DNA of 64,000 nt from CAYJBH01 sp964369965. Its GTDB lineage: Bacteria; Bacillota; Clostridia; Oscillospirales; Ruminococcaceae. The first letter of the stretch is position 1; every line of letters begins with the position of its first letter. The stretch is from NCBI GenBank assembly GCA_964369965.1, contig CAYJGF010000008.1, positions 1-64,000 of the forward strand, given 5' to 3'. The notes beneath the pieces were generated by a model, which saw only the letters and a program-made list of their open reading frames with translations, did no database searches and was not told the DNA's origin. The position numbers were made by a program, and so were the translations under genes. Positions 44,375 to 53,270 of this stretch are shown piece after piece.

Positions 44375-46894
44375 TTACCCTCCCAACTCGTCTATATACG
44401 CCTGATACTCGGCGAAATTCTCCTCCGGTGTACCCTCACCGGTGATGGATAGGGCGATTGCGTCGATTGCTAAGCTAATAAACTCAACGTGATTTTCACC
44501 AAAATAAAAATGGGTTGCGCTCGGAAGTATCTCGGGCACTGCCTCCAATTCGGGATAGAGTGAGAAATATTCCGAGTGTGCCGAGCGTCTCGCCGGAGTT
44601 TGTCCGGAATAAGATACCATGTCCATCACCTGCTGCGCCTCGGTAAGGTACAACATCAGACCTGCCGCCGCGTTCGGGTAAGAGCTGTTGTTACTCGCCA
44701 CATATGCCTCGGAATAAAACATGCTCGCCGGATTATTGATATACGGTATCGGTGCCACACCAAAATTAAGATCGTCATACTGCGCAAAATCGTTGGCGGC
44801 GGCGCTTAACGCCACTATAAACGGCACATTACCCTGCTGAAACGCCTCAAAGGAGGAGGTGTGTTCACTCTGTTCGGAAGTTTGCATACCACCGACCTGA
44901 TACATTTCGGTGAAGAGGTTCATTGCAAAGACGTTCCCCTCATTGTACAGCACCGGCGCACCATTTTCATAGAGAGTGCCACGCGCCGAGTAGAAAAATG
45001 GGAATAAGTATGTCGAGTTTAGGTTGACCATAAGGGCAGGCGTACCCCTCTCGGCAAAGACAAAACTGTTGACAAAGAACTCCTCAAAGCTCTCCGTCAC
45101 CTCAATGCCTGCCTCCTCCAACAAATCCCTATTGTAGAACAGTGCCATGACGTTGTAGCTGTAGGGTAGCCCATAAAGATTGCCGTCCTCGCCGGTAAAA
45201 ACCTCCAACAATTTTGAGTCAAAATCGGCGCGAACCTCACTTGAAAGATAGTCGTCGAGCGGTGCAAATACGCCATACTGCTCTTTAAATTTTAACTCGA
45301 TACTATTCATGGCGAGCACATCCGGCAGGTCGTTTGAGGCGAGCATCGCAGTAAAATGGTCGTCATATTGGACAGATTCTATCAGCATAAGTTCTGTCTC
45401 AACTCCGGTCATTGCTGTGTAATTTTCCAGCTGAGCCGTCAGCAGTGGGTCGGAGTCGCTTGTTCTGATTAGCATCTCCAGCTCCGCGCCCTCCTCCGGA
45501 GTTATCTCGAAAGATGCGCCGTCGGTGGTGTCGTTTTCGGGAAAATCGTCGGTCGGTTGCTCGTCGGCTTCAAAGCCTTCCTCTTGCGATGTAAAGTTAT
45601 TATTGGAAAAGAGCTCCTCCGGCGGTGTAACATTTCTCGGCATAACAAGATAGACGATCACAACCAAAAACACCACGCCTACCGCGATAAGTGGCAGGAA
45701 GGGTTTGAGTTTGCTTTTTGGCACGGCGGTCGTTGGTGGAGTTGGTGCACTCGGCTGCGGTGTCAGCTGTGGCGCAGGTTGTGGGGTAGGTTGCAGTTGT
45801 GATATCGACCTCGGCTCCGACGGTGGCTCGGACTGCGACGAACCTAACTGCGATATCGACTTCGGCTCTTCAACCGGTGCGCTCGGGCGATAGACATTTT
45901 GTGGGGTGGAGGCTGTCGGCACGGTCGCCGAGTAAAGCTCCCCCATCAACTCGCCGATGGTCTGATAACGATTTTTCGCGAGCAGTTCCATGCCTTTGAG
46001 CAACACCTGTTCACGGTGTGGGTCTATGTCCGCACCGAGGTCGGACGGCGGTGTGACTATATCCTCCGACACGCGGTCGCTGGACTCGGTCGGGGTCTCG
46101 CCGGTAATCGCCTTGTATATCGTTGCGCATATTGCATAGACGTCGGTAAAAGGACCCTGCATCCCTTTGGAGCTGTACTGCTCTATCGGCGCATAGCCGG
46201 GTTTTAACAGAATCGAGAGTGATTTATTCACATCGCCGGCGAAGCTCCTCGCCGCGCCAAAGTCGATAAGCCGTATCTCCCCCATGGTCGATATCATGAT
46301 ATTGTCGGGGCTAATATCGCGGTGTATCAGATCCGCCTCGTGCATCTTGGCGAGCGACTCCATAACCGGTCGCATAAGGCTGAGCACCTCTTCGGTGCGC
46401 ATCCTGCCACCGATACGCGCAAGATGCGCCTTGAGCGTTATCCCCTCGATGTACTCCATCACAATGTATGCGGTGCCGTTCTCCATAATAAAGTCGTTCA
46501 CCGCCACAATGCCGGGCAGGTTGCGAAAACGTGCGAGGCGGCGCGCCTCCTCCACAAACTTGGATTTACCGTCGTTAAAAACGTCCCCCATTTTGCCCTG
46601 AAAGGCGGAGACGGTGACCGAGACACTGCTCTCACGCGAGGCAAAACCGGAGGGGTAAAACTCCTTTATGGCCACCGGTAGATTGAGGTTGAGGTCGTAG
46701 CCGATGTAGGTAATGCCAAAACCGCCCTCCCCCAGCACCCGACCGACCAGCAATTTCGCCGCGAGAATTGTCCGCGGCGGCAGGTGGTGCAGTGCTATTT
46801 CATGACGCGTTTCATCAAACCCACAAAAAGGGCAGACTTCATTATATGTAGGTTTTTCTTTCATGCATCCCATGCATAGGTTGTTGATGTTCAT
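44375..46894 (-). CDS. Ser/Thr protein kinase fused to extracellular solute-binding protein
   Basis: An 839-residue receptor kinase. A zinc ribbon (CMGCMKEK..CPFCGF) and a complete Hanks kinase (GEGGFGITY, VAIKEFYPSGF, HRDISPDNIM, DFGAARSF) occupy about 1-310. A Pro/Gln/Ser-rich linker and one transmembrane helix (about 397-418) follow. Residues about 460-839 are a full family 1 ABC solute-binding domain: LASNDLPDVLAMN, GLPYSYNVMALFYNRDLLEE, NVPFIVALSAAAN, FGVAPIPYIN. The expected topology is kinase inside, binding protein outside. No PASTA repeats are present. AAGGAG precedes ATG 46894. Ligand-controlled phosphorylation is the natural inference. Confidence 0.88.
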   Translation of the reverse strand: MNINNLCMGCMKEKPTYNEVCPFCGFDETRHEIALHHLPPRTILAAKLLVGRVLGEGGFGITYIGYDLNLNLPVAIKEFYPSGFASRESSVSVTVSAFQGKMGDVFNDGKSKFVEEARRLARFRNLPGIVAVNDFIMENGTAYIVMEYIEGITLKAHLARIGGRMRTEEVLSLMRPVMESLAKMHEADLIHRDISPDNIMISTMGEIRLIDFGAARSFAGDVNKSLSILLKPGYAPIEQYSSKGMQGPFTDVYAICATIYKAITGETPTESSDRVSEDIVTPPSDLGADIDPHREQVLLKGMELLAKNRYQTIGELMGELYSATVPTASTPQNVYRPSAPVEEPKSISQLGSSQSEPPSEPRSISQLQPTPQPAPQLTPQPSAPTPPTTAVPKSKLKPFLPLIAVGVVFLVVIVYLVMPRNVTPPEELFSNNNFTSQEEGFEADEQPTDDFPENDTTDGASFEITPEEGAELEMLIRTSDSDPLLTAQLENYTAMTGVETELMLIESVQYDDHFTAMLASNDLPDVLAMNSIELKFKEQYGVFAPLDDYLSSEVRADFDSKLLEVFTGEDGNLYGLPYSYNVMALFYNRDLLEEAGIEVTESFEEFFVNSFVFAERGTPALMVNLNSTYLFPFFYSARGTLYENGAPVLYNEGNVFAMNLFTEMYQVGGMQTSEQSEHTSSFEAFQQGNVPFIVALSAAANDFAQYDDLNFGVAPIPYINNPASMFYSEAYVASNNSSYPNAAAGLMLYLTEAQQVMDMVSYSGQTPARRSAHSEYFSLYPELEAVPEILPSATHFYFGENHVEFISLAIDAIALSITGEGTPEENFAEYQAYIDELGG

Positions 46895-46985
46895 TTTGCT
46901 CCTTGATAGTATATTATTTTCGAATGTCCCGACCCCGACCTTTCACCCGTGCACACCGGTCGGATTGGTGCCGGATTGTAGGCAA

Positions 46986-47120
46986 GGGGGGCGCGTCTGC
47001 GAACCTGTTCGCAGTCACCGAAAGGGATAAGAGCCCGGGAGGGATGCCTTGTTTTTTAGGTGAGTCGGGGGGCTCTTATCCCTTTCGGTGAGTTTGAAGG
47101 CTTTCAAACACGCGCCCCCC
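46986..47120. repeat. 135-bp four-way-junction repeat, copy B
   Basis: GGGGGGCGCGT (46986-46996) pairs with ACGCGCCCCCC (47110-47120). Inside are CTGCGAAC/GTTCGCAG (46997-47014), a perfect 22-bp stem (47015-47036 with 47070-47091) with a 33-nt loop, and GTTTGAA/TTCAAAC (47092-47109). All four stems abut with no unpaired bases. Overall it is the reverse complement of copy A, except that the loops of the long arm and of the CTGCGAAC arm read in the same direction as in copy A. Confidence 0.85.
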
Positions 47121-47240
47121 ACATCATTCGGGGCACCACACCCACAATCAGCGGATATGGGTTGCCACAACTATTCACTATGTCGGCAAGAGCAAACCCC
47201 TTGCTCTACAACATAATTGCAACCGTAGGGGCGACCGAAG

Positions 47241-47283
47241 TGCACAATTAGCCATTCACCATTAGTCCTTAGTCTAAAAACCC
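47241..47283. repeat. short intergenic repeat, copy 2
   Basis: TGCACAATTAGCCATTCACC, then ATTAGTCCTTAGTC, next to the trkA stop. It matches 44324-44374. Confidence 0.5.
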
Positions 47284-47961
47284 TCACCCATACACCCTAT
47301 CCTCATCCCCCGTCATCCTCAAAATATCCTCCGCATCCCCTGCCATCAGCAGTTGTTCCCCCTCGACAAAACAGTGCTGTGCGTCCAAAACCGGCGTAAA
47401 TGTCTTGTTGCCCTCACTGCCAAACTTGTAGGCGATGACGCTTATCTTAAATTTATGCCTGATATTGAGTTGCTCCAACGTTCTGCCGACCCAGTCGCGT
47501 GGGACTATCACCTCGGAAATGGCATAGTCGTCGGAAAACTCGCTGTACTCCAACACATTTTTTGCGCTGTACTTGACCGCGACGCGCTCCGCCATGTCCA
47601 TGTCGGGGTGTATAACCGCGTCCGCGCCTATCTTAGACAGTATGTTGGATTGACGGTCGCGGTCCGCTTTGGAGACTATGTATCGTGCATTCAACTCTTT
47701 AAGCGTCGAGGTTATCTCCAGCGATGCCTGAAAGTCACCCGACACGCAAACAAAACACACATCAAAGTTGCGAACCCCGAGACTGCGCAGGACGCTCTCC
47801 TCCTGACAGTCGCCTATCTGTGCACCGGTCACATAGGGTGCAAGCTCCGACACGCGCTCCTCGTCGGTGTCGACCACCAGCACCTCGTTGCCGACCTCGA
47901 CGAGCTTTAAGGCAAGGTTGCGTCCAAACTGACCGAGACCTATGACCAACATTGAATTCAT
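47284..47961 (-). CDS. potassium uptake regulator, TrkA/KtrA family
   Basis: A 225-residue cytosolic gating subunit. The RCK_N domain has the NAD-binding fold (VIGLGQFGRNLALKL, VLVVDTDEE) and the C-terminal part is a TrkA_C domain. It binds the membrane subunit encoded just upstream and controls potassium entry in response to nucleotides. AAAGGA precedes the ATG. It is 42 bp from the KtrB-like gene on the same strand, so the two form an operon. Confidence 0.92.
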   Translation of the reverse strand: MNSMLVIGLGQFGRNLALKLVEVGNEVLVVDTDEERVSELAPYVTGAQIGDCQEESVLRSLGVRNFDVCFVCVSGDFQASLEITSTLKELNARYIVSKADRDRQSNILSKIGADAVIHPDMDMAERVAVKYSAKNVLEYSEFSDDYAISEVIVPRDWVGRTLEQLNIRHKFKISVIAYKFGSEGNKTFTPVLDAQHCFVEGEQLLMAGDAEDILRMTGDEDRVYG

Positions 47962-48003
47962 GAGATATCCTTTCGTAATATTATAGTTAATTGAATATAT
48001 GCA

Positions 48004-49308
48004 TTAACTTGTGATTATCCGCTCCTCGACGTTGCGAAGATTAAGGCGTTTTGGGCGGTCGGTCACCGCGATGGCTACCGAGACACTGCCGACCCTGCCG
48101 ATAAACATCAGCAAAATTGTGACGAACTTCGATAGGTTGTCATACTCGGCGGTTGCGCCGCGTGACAGCCCAACCGTGCCTATCGCCGACACCACCTCAT
48201 ACAACACAAGTTCAAACGATATACCCTGCAGCGAGATTATCATGGTCGACAAAAAAATGATTATCGCATAGATGGTGGCGGCGTGAAAAGCTCGCTCCAC
48301 CGTGTCGGTCGGTATGCGACGTGAAAAGAGATTAACCCCCTCACGGTTTTTGATAAATGAAATAAGGGCGAAAAAGATGACCACCACCGTCGTTATCTTG
48401 ATACCGCCACCGGTCGAGCCGGGCGCCGCGCCGATGAACATAAACAGCATAGACAGCACCGAGCCGGGGGTGCTAAAGCTGTTAAGGTCGACGGTGTTAA
48501 AGCCGGCGGTGCGCGTCGTCACCGACTGAAAGAGCGAGGCGAGAATACTCTCCGGCAGTGTCATGCCGACAAAGGCGTGGTTTTGTTCCGTGATAAAGAA
48601 TAAAAGCGCACCGCCGAAGATCAAGACGGCGGTAGCGCACAGCACAATCTTGCTTTGTAGGCAAAAACGGCGAAAGTGAAAACGTTTGTCCAGAACATCC
48701 TCCCAGACGATAAAACCGAGACCACCGAGCACAATCAACAGCATGATGGTTATGTTGACGATGGGGTTTGTGGCGTAGGCAGATAGCGAGCCGCCCCCCA
48801 TAAGGTCAAAACCGGCATTACAAAAAGCGGATATGCTGTGAAAAAGTGAGAACCAGATCCCCTGCCCGAGCCCAAACTGCGGTATAAAGACGGTGGCGAG
48901 CACCGCCGCGCCGACCAGCTCAATAATAATGGTATAGCGGATAACACGGCGCATAAGTCGCACCACGCCGCCGACCTTGAGGGTGCTGAACGTCTCCATT
49001 ATAAGCAGGCGGTCGCGCAGACCTATCCTACTGCCGAGCATCAGCATGAGCAGGGTGGAGACGGCGATAAAGCCGAGACCGCCTATCTGTATCAGTATAA
49101 GTATGACAAGCTGACCAAAAAAGGTAAAGTGTGTGAAAGTATCCACCACCGCAAGACCGGTGACACACCCTGCCGAGGTCGCGGTGAACAGCGCGTCCAG
49201 CACCGGGAGCGGCGCGCCGGAGCGGTTTGAAAAGGGCAACATTAAAAGGACGGTGCCGATTAAAATATTCGCAAGAAAGCTGACCGCCACAATACGCAGT
49301 GCGGTCAA
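48004..49308 (-). CDS. potassium uptake membrane protein, TrkH/KtrB family
   Basis: A membrane channel subunit of about 434 residues with the four pore-loop pseudo-repeats of KtrB, seen as SATSAGCVTGLAVVD, HSISAFCNAGFDLMG, SVTTRTAGFNTVDL and SAIGTVGLSRG. The TTG at 49308 gives a protein starting TALRIVAVSFL. Coding-like sequence (RGIIERRLKKPVKR) continues in frame upstream to a stop near 49361, with AGAGGGG at 49346-49352, so translation may start at an unusual codon about 12 residues earlier. It is the partner of the KtrA-like gene downstream. Confidence 0.92.
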   Translation of the reverse strand: MTALRIVAVSFLANILIGTVLLMLPFSNRSGAPLPVLDALFTATSAGCVTGLAVVDTFTHFTFFGQLVILILIQIGGLGFIAVSTLLMLMLGSRIGLRDRLLIMETFSTLKVGGVVRLMRRVIRYTIIIELVGAAVLATVFIPQFGLGQGIWFSLFHSISAFCNAGFDLMGGGSLSAYATNPIVNITIMLLIVLGGLGFIVWEDVLDKRFHFRRFCLQSKIVLCATAVLIFGGALLFFITEQNHAFVGMTLPESILASLFQSVTTRTAGFNTVDLNSFSTPGSVLSMLFMFIGAAPGSTGGGIKITTVVVIFFALISFIKNREGVNLFSRRIPTDTVERAFHAATIYAIIIFLSTMIISLQGISFELVLYEVVSAIGTVGLSRGATAEYDNLSKFVTILLMFIGRVGSVSVAIAVTDRPKRLNLRNVEERIITS

Positions 49309-49479
49309 TCTCTTGACAGGTTTTTTCAGCCGACGCTCGATAATGCCCCTCTTGTATAATCAGACTACAATTTATTTTACTATGATTTGCGAAAAAATAC
49401 AAGTATTAATATTAATTTACGGTTGAAATAATGTCGAAAAATATGATATAATACTTTTGAAAATAAATCGAGAGAAACA

Positions 49480-51507
49480 ATGTTAAAATCAAACTCAAAA
49501 ATCACCTATATCGTCGGCGCTGTCCTGCTTTTTGTGGGTTCATTTATGGTTTTCATTCTCTTTCGAGGGAATGTCCCGTTTATGGACGAGATGGATAACT
49601 TTGCAAACGGTGTTCAGATGGCAAAGGGTAGCACGCTGTATGTAGACATATTTTCTCAACACATGCCATTGATGTACTATATATGTATGTTGATGTCGAT
49701 GGTTGGCATTGACACTATTTTGGAGTTTCGCCTCGCTTGGTATGTTCTGCTTGCGATTTTGTACGTCGCTGTCTATCTTAGATACAGCGCGTTTTATGGG
49801 CGTTTTGCGATGATATTATGGCCGATTATTTACCTTTTTTCGCTCTCGCAGGTTTTTTTGGCAACCTCTATACTGGCGGAGCAACTTCAGGCGGTCGGCA
49901 TGGTCATTCTTTTGCTGGAATTTTTGCGGTTTGACAACGATAAAAAGATGGACATCGGCGGTGCGGTATTCATCGCCGTCGCAATAAACATCTCGTTTTT
50001 AAGTGCGTTTGTGTCCGCCTTTGCGATTGCCGTTATAGTGCTCGGATTTATCCTGCGTGAGGTCTCCCTCGCTGTCGTGGGCAGGTTCGGCACGCTCAAT
50101 GCCGTCAAAGCGGTGAGCAAAAAGTATGCACTCACCATCGCCCTGACCCTCGCGCCCATGATAGCGCTTGCCCTGTACTATCTGATCATCGGGACCTTTG
50201 ATGACTTTTTTTACCGCGCAATCACATTCAACATGACGGTCTACAGCGACTATCAGTCCGGTTTTGGCAGCAGCCCGATATCGGCGATAGTCGGCACACT
50301 CGGGCACTATATAGATTTTATTAAACAGTGTATACAAACCCTTTTTCAGGGGGCGGATCTGCTCACCGGCGGAGTTGTATTTTTAAACTTTGCTTTTTGG
50401 GGTTATCTTTTAATATTGCTGTTAAAACGACGTATCTATGCCCTTTTTGTGGTGGGCGCATTTTTCTTGATGTGTGGCACACGCGGATTTTTCAACTTCC
50501 ACGCATTGCAGACATTCTCCCTCACCGCCGTTATGATGTCGTTAATTATCGGTGAATTGACCGCCAAAACACTCGCGGCAAAAAGCCTTGTCAAACGCGC
50601 CGTTTTTTCCGTCGGTGTCGGGGTAATTTTGGTGGTGTATTTTGCGGTATCCGGCGATGTAATCACACAGCGCGCGGACAATCTCATTATACACCCCGAC
50701 GAGTTCGAGACGGAGTATGAGGCGCACAGCAACGAGACCTTAATCAACACCTTGACCGAGCCGAATGAGTATATCCTACAAAATGTCAACAACGAGCATC
50801 TTTTCCTCTCCACCCATGCCAAAATGGCGCCCTACCACACCGGCATGTCCCCCTGGTGGTGGGAGGCGACGCGTGAACGGTCGATGGAGATGCTAATCGA
50901 AAACCCTCCGAACGTGGCGATATTTGATCCGGAATATATGGCGTTTGACTATCTTGTCAAGGATTTTGCGCCGGAGCTGACCGATTTTGTCGCCGATAAC
51001 TACACCATCATCTATGAAGATGCGCCCTATTTTTATGTTCACAACAATTTTTATGAGCAGGCAATATCCATGTTGCCGACCGACGACGAGGACATGCTCG
51101 GGACGATACACCCCGACACAACCTGCGGTGAGGCGCTTGAGAGTGGTGCCGTGCAACAGAGTTTTACAGCAAGCAGAGAGATTATAAACACCATATCGGT
51201 GCAGTTTGGCACGCACAGTCAACCTTATAACGGAGAGGTTGAGGTTAAACTGACTGACAGTAATGACGCTGTGATTTATGGGGCAATAATTGACGGCAGA
51301 AAGATTAAGGACAATAATTTTACCCATCTATTGCAAGACGAGGCGATACCGGTACAGATAGGCGAAGCCTATACTATAACGCTTGACATCACAGAAAGTA
51401 ACGACAAAAACCTAACCATCTGGGCAGACCCGACTACCCCAACACAGCACAAAGCTGTCACCCACGAAGGTGAACAAAGTTATAGTCTGCGCATAAAGAT
51501 AAGGTAA
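49480..51507 (+). CDS. polytopic membrane protein, GT-C glycosyltransferase-like
   Basis: A 675-residue protein with about eleven transmembrane helices in the first 400 residues and a soluble C-terminal part. The first extracytoplasmic loop FRGNVPFMDEMDNFANG has the acidic pair expected for the GT-C fold (ArnT/PMT-like enzymes using lipid-linked sugars). The C-terminal segment (about 410-675) contains a beta-sandwich-like region. The function is a family-level guess; no acceptor can be named. It converges with the dehydrogenase gene, 6 bp between stops. Confidence 0.6.
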   Translation: MLKSNSKITYIVGAVLLFVGSFMVFILFRGNVPFMDEMDNFANGVQMAKGSTLYVDIFSQHMPLMYYICMLMSMVGIDTILEFRLAWYVLLAILYVAVYLRYSAFYGRFAMILWPIIYLFSLSQVFLATSILAEQLQAVGMVILLLEFLRFDNDKKMDIGGAVFIAVAINISFLSAFVSAFAIAVIVLGFILREVSLAVVGRFGTLNAVKAVSKKYALTIALTLAPMIALALYYLIIGTFDDFFYRAITFNMTVYSDYQSGFGSSPISAIVGTLGHYIDFIKQCIQTLFQGADLLTGGVVFLNFAFWGYLLILLLKRRIYALFVVGAFFLMCGTRGFFNFHALQTFSLTAVMMSLIIGELTAKTLAAKSLVKRAVFSVGVGVILVVYFAVSGDVITQRADNLIIHPDEFETEYEAHSNETLINTLTEPNEYILQNVNNEHLFLSTHAKMAPYHTGMSPWWWEATRERSMEMLIENPPNVAIFDPEYMAFDYLVKDFAPELTDFVADNYTIIYEDAPYFYVHNNFYEQAISMLPTDDEDMLGTIHPDTTCGEALESGAVQQSFTASREIINTISVQFGTHSQPYNGEVEVKLTDSNDAVIYGAIIDGRKIKDNNFTHLLQDEAIPVQIGEAYTITLDITESNDKNLTIWADPTTPTQHKAVTHEGEQSYSLRIKIR

Positions 51508-51513
51508 ATAGCT

Positions 51514-52464
51514 TTACCCCACAACATTTCTCGGGCATTTACCCAGATACGCTATCAAATTTTCACACACCTCACCGGCAAGGCGCGAAAGGGAGCCCTC
51601 GCTCGCCCATGCAACATGGGGTGTGATTATGGTTTTCTCATGTTTTATGAGGGGATTGTCGGCGGTGTCCGGCTCGCCGGTGAGAACGTCGGCGAGATAA
51701 AAGCGGAGCTTGCCGCTATCCAGCGCCTTTAAAACCGCCCTCTCGTCCACAAGTGCACCGCGTGAAACGTTGCAAAGCACCGCGCCGTCTTTCATCTTTT
51801 TGATGCTCTTTTCGTTGATAATTTCCTTGGTGTCAGGCGAGAGTAGACAGTGGAGCGATAAAATATCACTCTCGCAAAGCAGGTCATCAAAGGTGCAAAA
51901 CTCGACCGACCCATGCGATTTTTTTGATGGGGTGTGGCAGATGACACGCATATTGAATGCGAGCGCAATCCTCGCGACGGCACTGCCGATACTGCCAAAG
52001 CCCAAAATACCGAGCGTCTTGCCGGATAGATCGCTCATTCGGCGTAGTTTTGACACATCGCTCATGCGACCCAACCAGTCGCCGCCCCTCACCGCCGAGG
52101 AATAGTTTGCCGTGTCAACACAGTATTCAAGGAGCAGTGCGAACAGCTGTTGTGCGACACTCTCGGTGCTGTAGCCCGGCACGTTGGTCACCGTCACGCC
52201 GCGCCTTTTGCAGGCGGTGATGTCAATATTGTCATAGCCGGTGGCGGTCAAGCCTATGTATTGCAACCTCGGGCAGGCGTCGAGAACGAGGTCGTTCACT
52301 ATGCCCTTGTTGATAATGATAGCCTCGGCATCGCCTATGCGCTCTATCAGCTTGTCATTTGTGGTGTGGGGATAGACGGTAATGTCACCTGACACAGATT
52401 TGAGCGGACTAAAGTCCATATCATTTTCCCGAAGAGCACGAGCGTCCAAAATAACTGTTTTCAT
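51514..52464 (-). CDS. D-2-hydroxyacid dehydrogenase
   Basis: A 316-residue NAD-dependent dehydrogenase of the glycerate/phosphoglycerate dehydrogenase type. The Rossmann motif is LGILGFGSIGSAVARIA. The catalytic Arg is in LCNVSRGALVDE, a Glu in DVLTGEPDTADNP and the His in ITPHVAWASEG. It reduces a 2-keto acid such as hydroxypyruvate; the exact substrate is not evident. It is a single gene, upstream of a long repeat region. Confidence 0.9.
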   Translation of the reverse strand: MKTVILDARALRENDMDFSPLKSVSGDITVYPHTTNDKLIERIGDAEAIIINKGIVNDLVLDACPRLQYIGLTATGYDNIDITACKRRGVTVTNVPGYSTESVAQQLFALLLEYCVDTANYSSAVRGGDWLGRMSDVSKLRRMSDLSGKTLGILGFGSIGSAVARIALAFNMRVICHTPSKKSHGSVEFCTFDDLLCESDILSLHCLLSPDTKEIINEKSIKKMKDGAVLCNVSRGALVDERAVLKALDSGKLRFYLADVLTGEPDTADNPLIKHEKTIITPHVAWASEGSLSRLAGEVCENLIAYLGKCPRNVVG

Positions 52465-53270
52465 TTGTTTTGATTCCTTGTATAATTATTGTACATAATT
52501 TTGAGCCGAACGTCCTGCACATATACCGAGACAGTAGGGGCGAATTCCATATCCGCCCGAAATATCCGACGATGGTCGGGGTTGTAGGGGACGGGTTGCC
52601 CGTCCCGACCGGTGAGCACAACCACCATGTCGGGAGGGCATGGAAACCCTCCTAAATGGATTTTTTGGTAATTGCGCTGTGTTATGGTGTAGGGGCGACC
52701 TTCGGTCGTCCGCATGTTCACGACAACGGTGTATTCGGGTAACCGCGATGACGGGACGTCGTGGACGCCGTCCCCTACAACGCGACCGCGGTGTTTTATG
52801 AACGCCTCGGACGACCGCAGGTCGCCCCTACGGTTGCAACGACATCGCGGTGATGTTGTAGGGCGCGCATTGTATGCGTGCCGTTTCGTCACTGGTATGC
52901 ACGATTTGCCGTTATGCGGAATGCATACAATGCATCCCCTACAGCCGAACGTCCTGCACACCAAATACATCGAGGTCGTAGCGGCGGATTCCATATCCGC
53001 CCGAAATATCCGACGATGGTCGGGGTTGTAGGGGAGGGGTTGCCCGTCCCGACCGGTGAGCACAACCGCCATGTCGGGAGGGCATGGAAACCCCTAAATG
53101 AATTTTTTAATAATTGCGCTGTGTTATGGTGTAGGGGCGACCTTCGGTCGTCCGCATGTTCACGACAATGGTGTATTCGGATAGCCACGATGTCGGGACG
53201 TCGAGGAAACCCTCCCCTACACACAACCAAAATGCTGCGTCGCGCAATCGGACAACCGCAAACCATGTCC
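52465..53270. repeat. 806-bp repeat-filled intergenic region, tandem 440-bp period
   Basis: Two similar units, about 52506-52760 and 52945-53200, start with CCGAACGTCCTGCAC and share TAATTGCGCTGTGTTATGG and CGACCTTCGGTCGTCCGCAT. Between them is a further diverged unit. Each unit holds short palindromes (GACGGG-TTG-CCCGTC, GGCGACC-TTC-GGTCGTCC). Long open frames on both strands are by-products of GC-rich repeats, with no protein pattern. Confidence 0.7.

Larger units (their letters stand above)
46895..47283. other. 389-bp intergenic region with junction element copy B
   Basis: It holds the element at 46986-47120 with flanking homology from about 46945 to 47166 and a short repeat at 47241-47283. 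No gene is seen. The region contains the promoter zone of the kinase, but no clear -35/-10 pair could be chosen. Confidence 0.7.
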
